64,000 bases of DNA, taken from the NCBI GenBank assembly GCA_016719895.1, contig JADJYG010000023.1:1-64000 (forward strand), in the 5' to 3' direction. Below are positions 17,386-27,182 of the stretch, piece by piece. The translations under genes and the position numbers were made by a program. The stretch is from Saprospirales bacterium. Its GTDB lineage: Bacteria; Bacteroidota; Bacteroidia; Chitinophagales; Saprospiraceae. Every line of letters begins with the position of its first letter. Position 1 is the stretch's first letter. The notes beneath the pieces were generated by a model, which saw only the letters and a list, made by a program, of their open reading frames with translations, searched no databases and had not been told where the DNA came from.

Positions 17386-17973
17386 CTACTTTTTCCAGGT
17401 TTTATACCCGCCTTCCGGCGCCGGCATATCCTCCGGCGCGCCGGTGCGCAACGGCTCGCAGGAGCGCAACGCAGCCTGACACGCTGCCGGCAGCTGTTGA
17501 TACAGGCGGGTCCCTTCGGTTTTCCAGGCGATCATTTCGTCGCTGACCTCGCGGATGATCTTGCCGGGATTGCCCACGACCAGGCTGCGGCGCGGGATTT
17601 TTTCGCCGCTTTTTATAAAACACAAGGCGCCCACAATACATTCCTCGCCGAGCTCCACCTCGTCCATCAGTACGGCATTCATACCCACCAGGCAATTGCG
17701 GCCGATAGTAGCCCCATGCACGATGGCCCCGTGCCCGATGTGCGCCGATGCCTGCAGGCGCACGGTAATGCCGGGAAACATGTGGATCGTACAGTTTTCC
17801 TGCACATTGCAGCCATCCTCGATGATGATCCGGCCCCAGTCGCCCCGAATAGCGGCCCCCGGCCCGATGTAAACATCGCGGCCGATCCAAACGCTGCCGG
17901 TGACAGCCGCCTGGGGGTGAACGAACGCGCTTTCGTGAACGACCGGGCGGATACCGTTGAATTCGTAAATCAT
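17386..17973 (-). CDS. PaaY/CaiE-like hexapeptide-repeat protein (gamma-carbonic anhydrase fold)
   Basis: Left-handed beta-helix protein of 195 residues with hexapeptide repeats (VTGSVWIGRDVYIGPGAAIR, VHGATIGRNCLVGMNAVLMD) and the histidines of gamma-carbonic-anhydrase-like enzymes (IHMFPG, HIGHGAIVHG). The C-terminal tail 'GTRLYQQLPAACQAALRSCE' resembles PaaY, the thioesterase-like protein of phenylacetate degradation, more than plain YrdA-type members. No other paa genes are nearby, so the pathway assignment is uncertain. It is convergent with the ilvE fusion, 13 bases apart. Confidence 0.75.
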   Translation of the reverse strand: MIYEFNGIRPVVHESAFVHPQAAVTGSVWIGRDVYIGPGAAIRGDWGRIIIEDGCNVQENCTIHMFPGITVRLQASAHIGHGAIVHGATIGRNCLVGMNAVLMDEVELGEECIVGALCFIKSGEKIPRRSLVVGNPGKIIREVSDEMIAWKTEGTRLYQQLPAACQAALRSCEPLRTGAPEDMPAPEGGYKTWKK

Positions 17974-18049
17974 GGCGGAAAAAACGGCAAGTTTTGTCTG
18001 TGATTTGCAGGGCGGCGATTCGGCCGGTTTACGACCGGAAAAAACCCTG

Positions 18050-18057
18050 TAGCTTTG
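18050..18057 (+). promoter_or_regulatory. TAnnTTTG -7 box (TAGCTTTG)
   Basis: TAGCTTTG lies 35 bases upstream of the ATG at 18093 of the VCBS-repeat gene and matches the Bacteroidota -7 consensus. Confidence 0.45.
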
Positions 18058-18092
18058 CAGCCTGTTGGCAACCCGCCAAAAATACGGTTAAA

Positions 18093-20448
18093 ATGCATGT
18101 ACGGCCTTTTTTTTCGCTCCTGACACCTCATCGCCACACCCGGCCCCCGCGGGGATATGCCGGCCCGTTGGGTTATTTCCTGCTCGCCATTTTGAACGCG
18201 CTCGCCCCGGTGGCTGCGCCGGCGCAAACGCAAATGTTCCAGCGCCTGAGTTACCCGGTGGTACAAAACGGCAAAACGCTGGAATATCCTTTTGCCGGCG
18301 GGCTGAACGCGCCCCAGTTTTCGGATGCCGACCTGAATAACGACCAAATACCGGACCTGGTTATTTTCGACCGCGCCGGCGATGTGATCCTGACTTTCCT
18401 CAACGAAGGCACGCCCAAGGAAAGCAGCTATCGCTTTGCCCCGGAATACGCCTGCAATTTTCCACCGCTAACCGATTATATGCTGCTGCGCGATTACAAT
18501 AATGACGGCGCAGCCGATATCTTTTGCGCCTCCCTGGACCTCAGCACCCAGGAAGTACAGGTTTTTAAAGGATATTATGAAAACCAGGCGCTGAATTTCA
18601 GCCCGTTCCTTTTTACATACCCGGGGTGCAGCTCTTGCGACCGCCGCTGGCTGTATTATCCCTCCGCCATCCCTGGCTTTTGGAATAACCTGTTCATTGC
18701 AGACACCGATATTCCCGCCGTAGACGATATCGACGGCGACGGCGACCTGGACATTCTGACGTTCGACGGCGCTGCCGGCGGCCACATGTGGTATGCCAAA
18801 AATATGTCGGTGGAAAGAGGGTTTGGGCCCGACAGCCTGCAGTTTGTGGTCAACGACCGCTGCTGGGGGCTCTTTTACGAAAGTGGGTTGGTTGCCTGCG
18901 AAAACAACCTCAGCCCGGGCCTCGACTCCTGCGCCAGCCCGTTCAGCAGCCCGGGATCGGCAGACGACCGTGGCGGGAACAAGCGCCACCCAGGCTCCAC
19001 CGTGATGACGTACGACCAGGATGGCGACGGCGATAAAGAAGTCGTGCTGGGTGATATTTCCTTCAATTGCCTGAATATGATGACCAATGGAGGCGCCCCC
19101 GCCCTGGCCTGGATGACGGCACAGGACGTAGCCTTTCCCTCCTATGACACCCGTGGACATCACTATTTTTCCCGCCGCTTTTTACCTCGACCTGAATAAC
19201 GACGGGAAAAAAGACCTGGTGGCAGCGCCGAACAACAAGTTTTTTAATGAAGACCGCAACGGCGTTTGGTATTACCCAAACACGGCTCCCACCGGTCATG
19301 TATTCGAATTGGAAACCAAAAGTTTCCTGGTAAGCGATATGATCGACCTGGGTTCGGGTTCGCACCCCGCCCTGGCCGATGTGAATGCCGACGGCTTGTT
19401 GGATCTGGTAGTGGGCAATTTCGGCTATTTTACCCCCGGAGTGGCGCAAAACGCCAGCTTATACCTGTTCCTCAATACCGGAACGGCCACGGCGCCGCGC
19501 TTTACCCTGGCAGACAACGACTGGCAGGGGCTTTCGGAGTTTGTTCCGAATGATTACGACTTCTGTCCCAGCTTCGGTGATTTGGACAACGACCTCGACC
19601 TCGATCTCCTGGTGGGCAGCAATGGCGGAAGTTTGTATTATTACCGCAACGTGGCAGGCGCCGGCAAACCCATGCAGTTCCAGCGCGATTTTAACGTCAT
19701 GTGGGTATCCATGGATGTGGGCTCTTACTCAACACCGGCGATTATCGACCTCGATGGCGACGGGGTGAAAGACGTGGTCATGGGGGAGCGCAATGGCAAC
19801 CTTAACTTCTTCAGGAATACCGGTGCGCCGGACAACCCTATTTTCAGCGCTTTACCCACCTTCAGCAAACTTGGCGCCGTGGATACCCGGGTTTTTCCCT
19901 CCGATGTCGGGTTCAGCGTGCCTGTTTTCGTCGATCAACCGGATGGTTTGTTGCTGGTGGCCGGCACGCAGGAAGGGCATCTGGAAGCCTACAACAACAT
20001 TACGGCGTCCGAGTCGGCCTATTCCGCTGTTGCCGGGCGCTGGGGTAATGTAGACGATGGGAACCGAAGTGCGCCCGCGTTTGGCGACCTCGATGGCGAC
20101 GGTGTGCTCGAAATGGTGGTCGGCAACCTGCGCGGCGGCTTGTCGGTGTACCGGACACAACTGGCCGATTGTACAAGCTCCACTTCCGCCGGCGCCGGGG
20201 CACACGGGCTCCGGCAGCTGCAGCTGAGCCCCAATCCGGCGCGCAGTTGGGTGCGGGTGGAATGGCCCGATAGCGCAGCGGCCGAATGGTATGCCTGCAA
20301 TATCTTGGGCCAATTGACTGCCCGCGGAGAAACCAGCGGCGGCGCCTTCACTATTCCTGTTGGCCAATGGCCGGCAGGAACTTATTTCCTGGAATTACGT
20401 TCCGGCGGTTTACGCGCGGCGCGCGCGGCGCTCCGGGTACAGCATTGA
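18093..20448 (+). pseudogene. VCBS/FG-GAP repeat T9SS-secreted protein, frameshifted
   Basis: The first frame (18093-19199) has a signal-like N-terminus and Asp-rich propeller repeats (DADLNNDQIPDLVIFD, DDIDGDGDLDILTFDG). It then loses similarity at PSYDTRGHHYF. The continuing frame picks up at about 19150 with TPVDITIFPAAFYLDLNNDG and runs through more repeats to a T9SS type A sorting domain (LQLSPNPARSWVRVEW, then GTYFLELR). Family members read straight through PSYDTPVDI, so two bases are missing (or one gained) near 19146-19153. The intact product would be a calcium-binding beta-propeller of about 785 residues exported by the T9SS. A sequencing error would explain it equally well. Confidence 0.8.
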
Positions 20449-20468
20449 AGCCGCCGGCAACAAGGCAA

Positions 20469-21158
20469 TCAAAGATCAAAGCTAAAGCCCTCGGCAACAA
20501 ACTGTTCGTAGTTCGCGCGGTCAAACTGGTACAATTTGGCCGGGCGGTGCGCAACGCCTTCCTGCAGCTCCTTGAGGTCGAGCAGGAGGTTCATGGAAAG
20601 TATTTTTTTGCGGAAATTGCGCTTATCGAGTTTTTCATCGAGGATCGACTCGTAAAGTTGTTGCAATTCGGTGAGCGTGAATTTGGGGGGTAGCAGTTCG
20701 AAACCAACGGGCGTCATACGCACTTTGTGCTTTAGGCGTCGCAAACAGGTGTCCAGAATTTCATTGTGATCGAATGCCAGCTCGCCAACCTGTGCAATCG
20801 AATGCCAGCTCGCCGATTGGGCAAAAGAAGCCGGCGTCACGACGTAGTCGCTGATTTTGATCAACGAATAATACGCAATCGTGATCACCCGTCCCAAGGG
20901 ATGGCGGTTGACGGCGCCAAAAGCTTTCACTTGCTCCAGGTAGACTCCGCGCAGGCCGGTAAGTTGTTCCAATACCCGTTCGGCAGCCGTATCCAGGTTT
21001 TCGTTCGGATAAACCAGATCGCCGGGAAGGGCCCACTTGTCTTTGAACGGCGCCGCGCCGCGCTGGATCAGTAAAACTTTTAAATCGCTGCCGTCAAAAC
21101 CAAAGATTACATTATCAACGGAGAAAGCGGACTTAAAAAAGCTTTCGATCTCACTCAT
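20469..21158 (-). CDS. NrtR-type regulator (NUDIX domain plus winged helix)
   Basis: Transcription factor of 229 residues. The N-terminal NUDIX-like domain (about 10-145; VIFGFDGSDLKVLLIQRG, KWALPGDLVYPNENLDTAAE) acts as a ligand sensor. The C-terminal winged helix (about 155-225) has FTLTELQQLYESILDEKLDK and RNFRKKIL. In Bacteroidota this family controls sugar-use or NAD-related genes. The target here is not evident because neither neighbour is a metabolic operon. It is convergent with the VCBS protein gene, 20 bases apart. Confidence 0.85.
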   Translation of the reverse strand: MSEIESFFKSAFSVDNVIFGFDGSDLKVLLIQRGAAPFKDKWALPGDLVYPNENLDTAAERVLEQLTGLRGVYLEQVKAFGAVNRHPLGRVITIAYYSLIKISDYVVTPASFAQSASWHSIAQVGELAFDHNEILDTCLRRLKHKVRMTPVGFELLPPKFTLTELQQLYESILDEKLDKRNFRKKILSMNLLLDLKELQEGVAHRPAKLYQFDRANYEQFVAEGFSFDL

Positions 21159-21334
21159 ATTTTTTTCAATTATCCATTAGTCCAGCTCAAAATTACAGAC
21201 TTATTGTGAAATACACACCAATTTATCCGGGTAAACACGGGGGTGGATTTGTCATATTGGCCTTTTTTTTGCATTATAATTTTTATACTTCGGTAAATGC
21301 CGGTAATTCGACCGTGAAAGCGGGTAAAAAACAC

Positions 21335-21342
21335 TATTTTTG
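21335..21342 (+). promoter_or_regulatory. TAnnTTTG -7 box (TATTTTTG)
   Basis: TATTTTTG lies in the AT-rich gap upstream of the HU-SPOR gene, 68 bases before its ATG. Confidence 0.4.
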
Positions 21343-21410
21343 TCCTCTTTAATCGTTATCAGCATCCATTTCCCATCCCGGTAACACCCGATTTTAATTC
21401 AACGTAAGCC

Positions 21411-22583
21411 ATGCAAATCGACATAGGATCACATATTGAAAAGTTATTGTTTCTGCACGATACGCTCACCATTCCTTCCTTTGGCGGTTTTTCCGCCGCC
21501 CGTTCAGCCGCCGCTGTGGATTACGCCGGTGGTGCGATCGCCCCACCCTCCAAAACGTTGGCGTTCAGCGAAAACCTGGCCGTGGACGACGGCATCCTGG
21601 TGGACGACCTGGTGAAAACCCATGGCATTTCCACCGATGAAGCCCGGGAGGCTATCCGGCAGTTTGTGGAGCAGATGCAGGTACAGCTCAATCAACGCGA
21701 GATTGTGACGCTGCCGGGCGTTGGGCGCTTGTACAAAAACTACGTGCAAAAAATCCAGTTTCTCCCCGACGCCACCAATTTCCACGCCGCTTCTTACGGC
21801 TTGCCTCCGCTACAGTTTTCGCCCATCGGCCGCTCGCGCGAGATAGCCGAAAAACAGGTCCCCGAAACCGCCATACCAGCCGCCGGCGCGAGTATCGCAG
21901 TTGCCGGCACAACAACCGCCAAACCAGCCGCCCCGCCGGTTATTCCACCCCTGCCCGCCCCGCCCAGCTTCGTACCCGAACCCTATGCCACCCCGCGATC
22001 ATCGGCCGCGCGTTTTGGCACCGGTATTGGCGTCGGCCTGCTTGTCTGCACCATCGCCTTCGGTATTTGGTGGTGGAAACACAACAGCGCCCAACAGCAA
22101 GAAAAAGCCGCCCTGGAGACGCCCCAAAACGCCGCAGATAACGCCGGCGCACCGGCCCCATTGCCCGGAGTGTCCGGCATCGTGCATTTGGGCGAAAAAG
22201 ACGCTAAAAAGGACGCTCCGCCGGAAACGGCCAGGCCCGAACAGGAAGACCAGGACCTCAACGACGAGGTGGAGGCCGCGGCCGAAGCAAAAAAAGTTGA
22301 AATCCTGCGCCGGCAAAACGAAGCCCCGCCCTCCTCCAGCCCGGCGCCGAAAGCAGAAGGCCGCCAGTGCATCCTGATCGTCGCCACACTGCAGGACAGC
22401 AATAATGCCGACCGGCTGATCGCCAAGCTGAAAGGCGGCGGTTACGACGTATACTACCGCCAGCAACGCGGCCACCAGATCGGTATCCAGTTTTTCTACA
22501 CCAGCCCGAAAGAAGTGATGGAAAAAAGAGAAGAGCTGATCCGCTTTACCGGTGAAAAGGGGATATTTGTGAAGAAAAATTAA
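21411..22583 (+). CDS. HU (CCDC81-like) and SPOR domain membrane protein
   Basis: Protein of 390 residues. Residues about 1-125 are two CCDC81-like HU domains (LLFLHDTLTIPSFGGFSA; REIVTLPGVGRLYKNYVQKI). A Pro/Ala linker leads to one membrane helix at about 203-222 (GTGIGVGLLVCTIAFGIWWW). A charged spacer and a C-terminal SPOR domain (about 315-390; CILIVATLQDSNNADRLIAK) follow, the latter binding denuded peptidoglycan. The layout suggests a link between a cytoplasmic DNA-binding-like fold and the cell wall, perhaps at division sites. This arrangement is common in Bacteroidota, but the role is inferred. Confidence 0.85.
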   Translation: MQIDIGSHIEKLLFLHDTLTIPSFGGFSAARSAAAVDYAGGAIAPPSKTLAFSENLAVDDGILVDDLVKTHGISTDEAREAIRQFVEQMQVQLNQREIVTLPGVGRLYKNYVQKIQFLPDATNFHAASYGLPPLQFSPIGRSREIAEKQVPETAIPAAGASIAVAGTTTAKPAAPPVIPPLPAPPSFVPEPYATPRSSAARFGTGIGVGLLVCTIAFGIWWWKHNSAQQQEKAALETPQNAADNAGAPAPLPGVSGIVHLGEKDAKKDAPPETARPEQEDQDLNDEVEAAAEAKKVEILRRQNEAPPSSSPAPKAEGRQCILIVATLQDSNNADRLIAKLKGGGYDVYYRQQRGHQIGIQFFYTSPKEVMEKREELIRFTGEKGIFVKKN

Positions 22584-22649
22584 CGGGCACGGCCAACTGG
22601 TTTTGCGCTGACCGTCCCATGCTGGCATTCACCCAAATTCACATCTCCC

Positions 22650-23054
22650 ATGCTGCGCATCGACCATATCGGCATCGCCGTCCGCCAAATGGCTGAAAGT
22701 AACGAACTGTTCCGCAAACTCCTGGGCGAAGCCCATTTTAAAGTGGAAACCGTGGAAGCCGAAAAGGTGGCCACGTCTTTTTTCCACATTGGCGAAAGCA
22801 AAATCGAATTGCTCGAAGCCACCGACCCAGAAAGCCCGATCGCCAGGTACATTGAAAAACGCGGCGAAGGCATCCACCACATCGCCTTCGAAGTCGATGA
22901 TATCCGCGCTGAAGTCGAACGCCTCGAAAAAGAAGGGTTCCTTCCGCTCAACCGCGAACCCAAACGCGGAGCCGACAACAAGCTCGTCGTTTTCCTGCAC
23001 CCAAAGTCGAGCAACGGCGTACTGGTGGAATTGTGCCAGTCGATTCAGCAATGA
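22650..23054 (+). CDS. mce: Methylmalonyl-CoA epimerase
   Basis: Glyoxalase-fold metal enzyme that interconverts the (R) and (S) forms of methylmalonyl-CoA in propionate and branched-chain metabolism. The 134-residue length is typical. It starts MLRIDHIGIAVRQM with the first metal His, has GEGIHHIAFEVDDI with the second, and ends with VLVELCQ containing the Glu ligand. Its stop overlaps the start of the helicase gene (ATGA at 23051-23054), which indicates translational coupling. Confidence 0.95.
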   Translation: MLRIDHIGIAVRQMAESNELFRKLLGEAHFKVETVEAEKVATSFFHIGESKIELLEATDPESPIARYIEKRGEGIHHIAFEVDDIRAEVERLEKEGFLPLNREPKRGADNKLVVFLHPKSSNGVLVELCQSIQQ

Positions 23055-26000
23055 CAAAAAACGACGCCTTCCTTCAACTCCTCCAGGGCCTCAACGACGC
23101 CCAGCGGCGCGCAGTGGACCGGATAGAAGGCCCAGTGCTGGTGGTGGCCGGCCCGGGCACCGGTAAAACACATATCCTGGCTGCACGGGTCGGCAAGATC
23201 CTGCTGGAAACCGACGCCCGGCCCCAAAATATTTTGTGCCTGACGTTCACTGACGCCGGCGTCAGCGCCATGCGCGCCCGCTTGCTCGATATGATCGGCC
23301 CGGATGCCTACCGTGTGCCTGTTTTTACGTTTCACAGCTTTTGCAACCGCATCATCCAGGAAAACCTCGAATATTTCGGCAAGGACCGCCTGGAGCCCGT
23401 CAGCGACCTGGAACGCATCGAAATTGTCCGCGAACTACTCGCCGGATTGCCCCCCGAACACCCGCTTCGCGACGGCAAAAAAAATCCTTTTCAATACGAG
23501 AACCACCTGCGCGACCTATTCGCCACAATGAAAAAGGAGGGCTGGGCGCCCGGGCTGGTGCTGAAAATGACCGACACATTTCTGCACCAGCTGCCCGAGC
23601 ACCCGCAGTTTATCTATCAGAAAAACACCAAACACGCCAAAAAAGGCGACCTTAAAACCGCCCAGATCGAAGAAACCAGCGCGCGCATGAACCGGCTGAA
23701 AGCAGCGGCCGACCTTTACCCCAAATACCTGCACGCCATGGAACGCGCCGGCCGCTACGAATACGAAGACATGATCCTTTGGGTGCAACGCGCCTTCGAA
23801 AAAAACGAAGCGCTCCTGCGCAACTACCAGGAGCGGTATTTGTACATCCAGGTGGATGAATTTCAGGATACCAACGGCGCTCAATACCACCTGCTCCAAC
23901 AGCTGCTCCACTTTTGGGAAGCCCCCAATGCATTTATCGTCGGCGACGATGACCAGAGCATCTTTGAATTTCAGGGCGCCCGGCTCGACAACCTCCGCCA
24001 CTTTCACCAGCACTACCGCGCCGACCTTGCCACCATCGTACTGGAGGAAAATTACCGTTCCGGCCAGGAAATCCTCGACCCTGCGGCCCGCCTGATCGAA
24101 CGCAACCTCCTCCGCGCCGTCCGGCTGCTGGACGAACCCATCCAAAAAACCCTGCGCGCCGCCCACCCGGCTGCCGGCCAAAGTCGCATCCGGTTGTGCA
24201 GTTATGAAAATCGCATGCAGGAATTGGCCGGCATGATCACGCAAATTCAGACCCTGCTCCGCGAGGGCGTGCCGCCCGGCGAAATTGCCGTGATCTATGC
24301 CCGGCACAAACAAGCCAACCGGCTGATGACCCTGCTGGAGAAAACAGGCATCCCTTACCAAACCCGGCGCCCTGTCAATATCCTGGACCTGCCCCTCGTC
24401 CAACAACTCCGCGAGCTGCTGTGCTACCTCAATGACGAGGCCCGGCGGCCGTATTCCGGCGAACACCGGCTTTTTCGCCTGCTCCATGCGGGCTTTTTCG
24501 GCATTGATCCGGCTGACCTGGCTAAAATCGCCGTAGCCTTGCACAGCTCCAGCCCGGCGCCTGCGCGCTATGAGCCGGCCGGATCGGCGCACCGCCAGGC
24601 CGGCGGCGCCTGGCGCAACGCGCTCTGTGACCCTGGTTTTTTACAAACCCTGAACCTGAAAAAACCGGAAGCCCCCGAGCCCGTCTCGCGCCACCTCGAT
24701 GCCTGGATTGCGGCCGTTTATAACCTTCCCCTGCCACATCTGCTGGAGCGGCTGTACACCCAGGCCGGACTGCTTCGCTGGGCGCTCGATCAGCCCGGCA
24801 AACACCGCCATGTGCAGGCGCTCCGCACGTTTTCCGACTTTGTAGAAGCGGAAACAACCCGCCAACCCCGGTTTTTCGCCCCCCGCCACAGCGGCGGCGA
24901 GGCAGGCTTGGCGCGCTTCCTCAACCTGTTGGACAGCATGGACGACAACCGCTTGCCCCTCCCGTTGCAACAACCCGTGTTGCAGGAACAAGGCGTTCAA
25001 TTGCTCACCGCGCATGGCGCCAAAGGGCTGGAATTTGAATACGTCTTTCTTTTTGATTGCACGGAAGAGGTCTGGGAGCGAAATGCCGGCGGCAACCGGG
25101 GCCGTTTCGCCCTGCCACCCACCCTTATCCCAGCCGGAGAAGAAGATGCTCTGGAAGCGCGGCGGCGTTTGTTTTACGTGGCTATGACACGGGCCAAACG
25201 CCAGTTGCAGATGTCTTGTGCGCGTACCGGCGAAGACGGAAAACCGCTCACCCGTTCGGTGTTTTTGGAGGAAACCGGGGCGCCGACCGAGCTGACTCCG
25301 GTACCACAGGCATCCCTGCTCGACATACAAGCCCTGTTGCTGCGCGAATCTACGCCGCCGCCAGCCTTGCCCGAACCGGAGGTGATCGAGGCCTTGCTGC
25401 GCGATTTTTCCCTGAGCGTCACGGCGCTCAACCGCTACCTGCGCTGCCCGCTGGCATTTTACTACGAAGATTTATTGAAAATACCTGGCGTCATGAGTGA
25501 AGCAGCGGCATTCGGCATCGCCATGCACGGCGCCTTGCAACAGTTTTTGCTGAGCATGAAGGCCAATAAAAAAATGCAATTCCCGTCGGCTGAAATCCTG
25601 ATTCGACTGTTCGGCGCTGAAATGGAGCGCTTGCGGGCACACTTTTCAGAAAATAATTTTAAACAACGGCTCGCCCTCGGCAAAGAATACCTCCGCCGCA
25701 TACACGTGGAACAAATCCCTTTCTGGCGCAAACGCGCCATCGTGGAGCGCCGCATCGACCGCGTTGAATTCGACGGCATCCCACTCACTGGCGTTATTGA
25801 CAAAATCGAATGGCTGGACAACGGAACGATCCGCCTGGTCGACTATAAAACCGGCGTGCCCAACCTCCAAAAAACCGCGCCCCCCGACGCCACCCAGCCC
25901 CAGGGCGGTGACTATTGGCGCCAACTTGCCTTTTACGCCATCCTGCTCGATAATGCCCGGATATACCCGGAGCCGGTCGGCAAAACTGCCGTTTCCTGGC

Positions 26001-26230
26001 TCGAACCCGATAAGCGGGGCGTGTTCCCCCAGGTCGAAATCAGCTTCACAGCAACCGAAATCCGGCTGGTGGAAACCTTGATCCGCGACACCTGGGCCAA
26101 CATTCGCGCCGGTCGCTTGCATCCCGGCTGCGGCCGCGCTGATTGCCCCTGGTGCCGCCTGCAACAGGGCGACGAAATACCCGAAACAGGATTTGGAATA
26201 TTGGAAGAAGCGCTGGATGACGGCTTGTAG
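23051..26230 (+). CDS. UvrD/Rep-type helicase fused to a PD-(D/E)XK (probable Fe-S) nuclease
   Basis: Single polypeptide of 1059 residues. The helicase part has Walker A GPGTGKT (about 34-40), VDEFQDTNGAQY, GDDDQSIFEFQGA, EENYRSGQEIL, LLTAHGAKGLEFEYVF and RRLFYVAMTRAKRQL. The C-terminal part is an AddB/RecB-type nuclease with GVIDKIEW and LVDYKTG. Four cysteines (799, 1027, 1032, 1035) are placed as in nucleases that hold a 4Fe-4S cluster. It probably processes DNA ends in recombinational repair, doing in one chain what AddAB does in two. The ATG at 23051 overlaps the mce stop. The link with mce looks like chance operon sharing. Confidence 0.9.
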   Translation: MTKNDAFLQLLQGLNDAQRRAVDRIEGPVLVVAGPGTGKTHILAARVGKILLETDARPQNILCLTFTDAGVSAMRARLLDMIGPDAYRVPVFTFHSFCNRIIQENLEYFGKDRLEPVSDLERIEIVRELLAGLPPEHPLRDGKKNPFQYENHLRDLFATMKKEGWAPGLVLKMTDTFLHQLPEHPQFIYQKNTKHAKKGDLKTAQIEETSARMNRLKAAADLYPKYLHAMERAGRYEYEDMILWVQRAFEKNEALLRNYQERYLYIQVDEFQDTNGAQYHLLQQLLHFWEAPNAFIVGDDDQSIFEFQGARLDNLRHFHQHYRADLATIVLEENYRSGQEILDPAARLIERNLLRAVRLLDEPIQKTLRAAHPAAGQSRIRLCSYENRMQELAGMITQIQTLLREGVPPGEIAVIYARHKQANRLMTLLEKTGIPYQTRRPVNILDLPLVQQLRELLCYLNDEARRPYSGEHRLFRLLHAGFFGIDPADLAKIAVALHSSSPAPARYEPAGSAHRQAGGAWRNALCDPGFLQTLNLKKPEAPEPVSRHLDAWIAAVYNLPLPHLLERLYTQAGLLRWALDQPGKHRHVQALRTFSDFVEAETTRQPRFFAPRHSGGEAGLARFLNLLDSMDDNRLPLPLQQPVLQEQGVQLLTAHGAKGLEFEYVFLFDCTEEVWERNAGGNRGRFALPPTLIPAGEEDALEARRRLFYVAMTRAKRQLQMSCARTGEDGKPLTRSVFLEETGAPTELTPVPQASLLDIQALLLRESTPPPALPEPEVIEALLRDFSLSVTALNRYLRCPLAFYYEDLLKIPGVMSEAAAFGIAMHGALQQFLLSMKANKKMQFPSAEILIRLFGAEMERLRAHFSENNFKQRLALGKEYLRRIHVEQIPFWRKRAIVERRIDRVEFDGIPLTGVIDKIEWLDNGTIRLVDYKTGVPNLQKTAPPDATQPQGGDYWRQLAFYAILLDNARIYPEPVGKTAVSWLEPDKRGVFPQVEISFTATEIRLVETLIRDTWANIRAGRLHPGCGRADCPWCRLQQGDEIPETGFGILEEALDDGL

Positions 26231-26237
26231 GCCGGCC

Positions 26238-27152
26238 TCAGAATATCGACTCCCCCGTCAGGGTTGTCAACAACTCCAGGGCCTTCATACCCCGTACCGA
26301 GTTGCCATAGCAGTTGATCTCGGGACTCCAGACGGTGGCCGCCCATCGCCCGGGCATCACGGCAGCAATACCCCCGCCCACTCCGCTCTTTCCCGGAAGC
26401 CCGACCCGGAATGCGAATTCGCCCGCCTCGTCGTAGAACCCGCAGGTGAGTAAAATAGCGTTGAGGCGCTTCGTTTGGCTGACGGTGAGCAGCCGCTCGC
26501 CCATAGCCGGCAACACACCGTGGTTGGCCAAAAATAAAAAGGCGCGGGCCAACTCCACACACGACATGGCGAGTGAGCAGGCATGAAAATACACCTCCAG
26601 CACGGTCTCCACCCGGTGGCGCAGGTTGCCGTGGCTCTTGAGGTAATTGGCCAGTGCCGCATTGGTAAAACCTGAAGCCTGCTCAGACCCCGCCACGGCA
26701 GCGTCGTATTCCAGGTCGGGGCATGCGCTGAGGTGGCGCGCGAATTCCAGTACCTCCTGCCGCGCGTTGGAAAATTGCGCCAGCAACACATCCGTGACCA
26801 CCAGCGCGCCGGCATTGATAAACGGATTGCGGGGAATGCCGCGTTCGTATTCCAACTGTACCAGCGAGTTGAACGGGTTGCCCGACGGCTCCCGGCCAAC
26901 ACGCTCAAACAATTGCTCGCCGATCTGGCGGATCGCCAGGGTAAGCAGAAAAACCTTGGAAATACTCTGAATCGAAAAACGCTCCGAAGCATCGCCCGTT
27001 GTAAATACTTGGCCATCCAGTGTGATCAGAGCCATCCCGAAACGATCGGGCGGCGCCTTAGCCAGCTCCGGAATATACGACGCCACCCTGCCAACGCCAC
27101 TCAGCGCCGCAGCTTCGCGGGTAATTTCATCGAGGATGCGTTGATAGTCCAC
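26238..27152 (-). CDS. glsA: Glutaminase A
   Basis: Serine-dependent beta-lactamase-fold enzyme hydrolysing glutamine to glutamate and ammonia, 304 residues. Features are GDASERFSIQSISKVF with the S-x-x-K nucleophile pair (Ser63, Lys66), GNPFNSLVQLEYERGIPRNP, FINAGALVVTD and GLPGKSGVGGGI. The start is a GTG at 27150-27152; family members begin at this position. It is the last gene of a minus-strand run, 30 bases after the hydrolase-like gene. Confidence 0.95.
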   Translation of the reverse strand: MDYQRILDEITREAAALSGVGRVASYIPELAKAPPDRFGMALITLDGQVFTTGDASERFSIQSISKVFLLTLAIRQIGEQLFERVGREPSGNPFNSLVQLEYERGIPRNPFINAGALVVTDVLLAQFSNARQEVLEFARHLSACPDLEYDAAVAGSEQASGFTNAALANYLKSHGNLRHRVETVLEVYFHACSLAMSCVELARAFLFLANHGVLPAMGERLLTVSQTKRLNAILLTCGFYDEAGEFAFRVGLPGKSGVGGGIAAVMPGRWAATVWSPEINCYGNSVRGMKALELLTTLTGESIF

Positions 27153-27182
27153 AAATAGTACCTAAAAGATAATTTTCCACAT

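Noticed and set aside
20769..20814. Direct repeat of ATCGAATGCCAGCTCGCC inside the NrtR-type gene
   Set aside because: The copies are 28 bases apart, so they are in different frames, yet the protein matches its family across the region. It is probably coincidence or an old duplication without effect.
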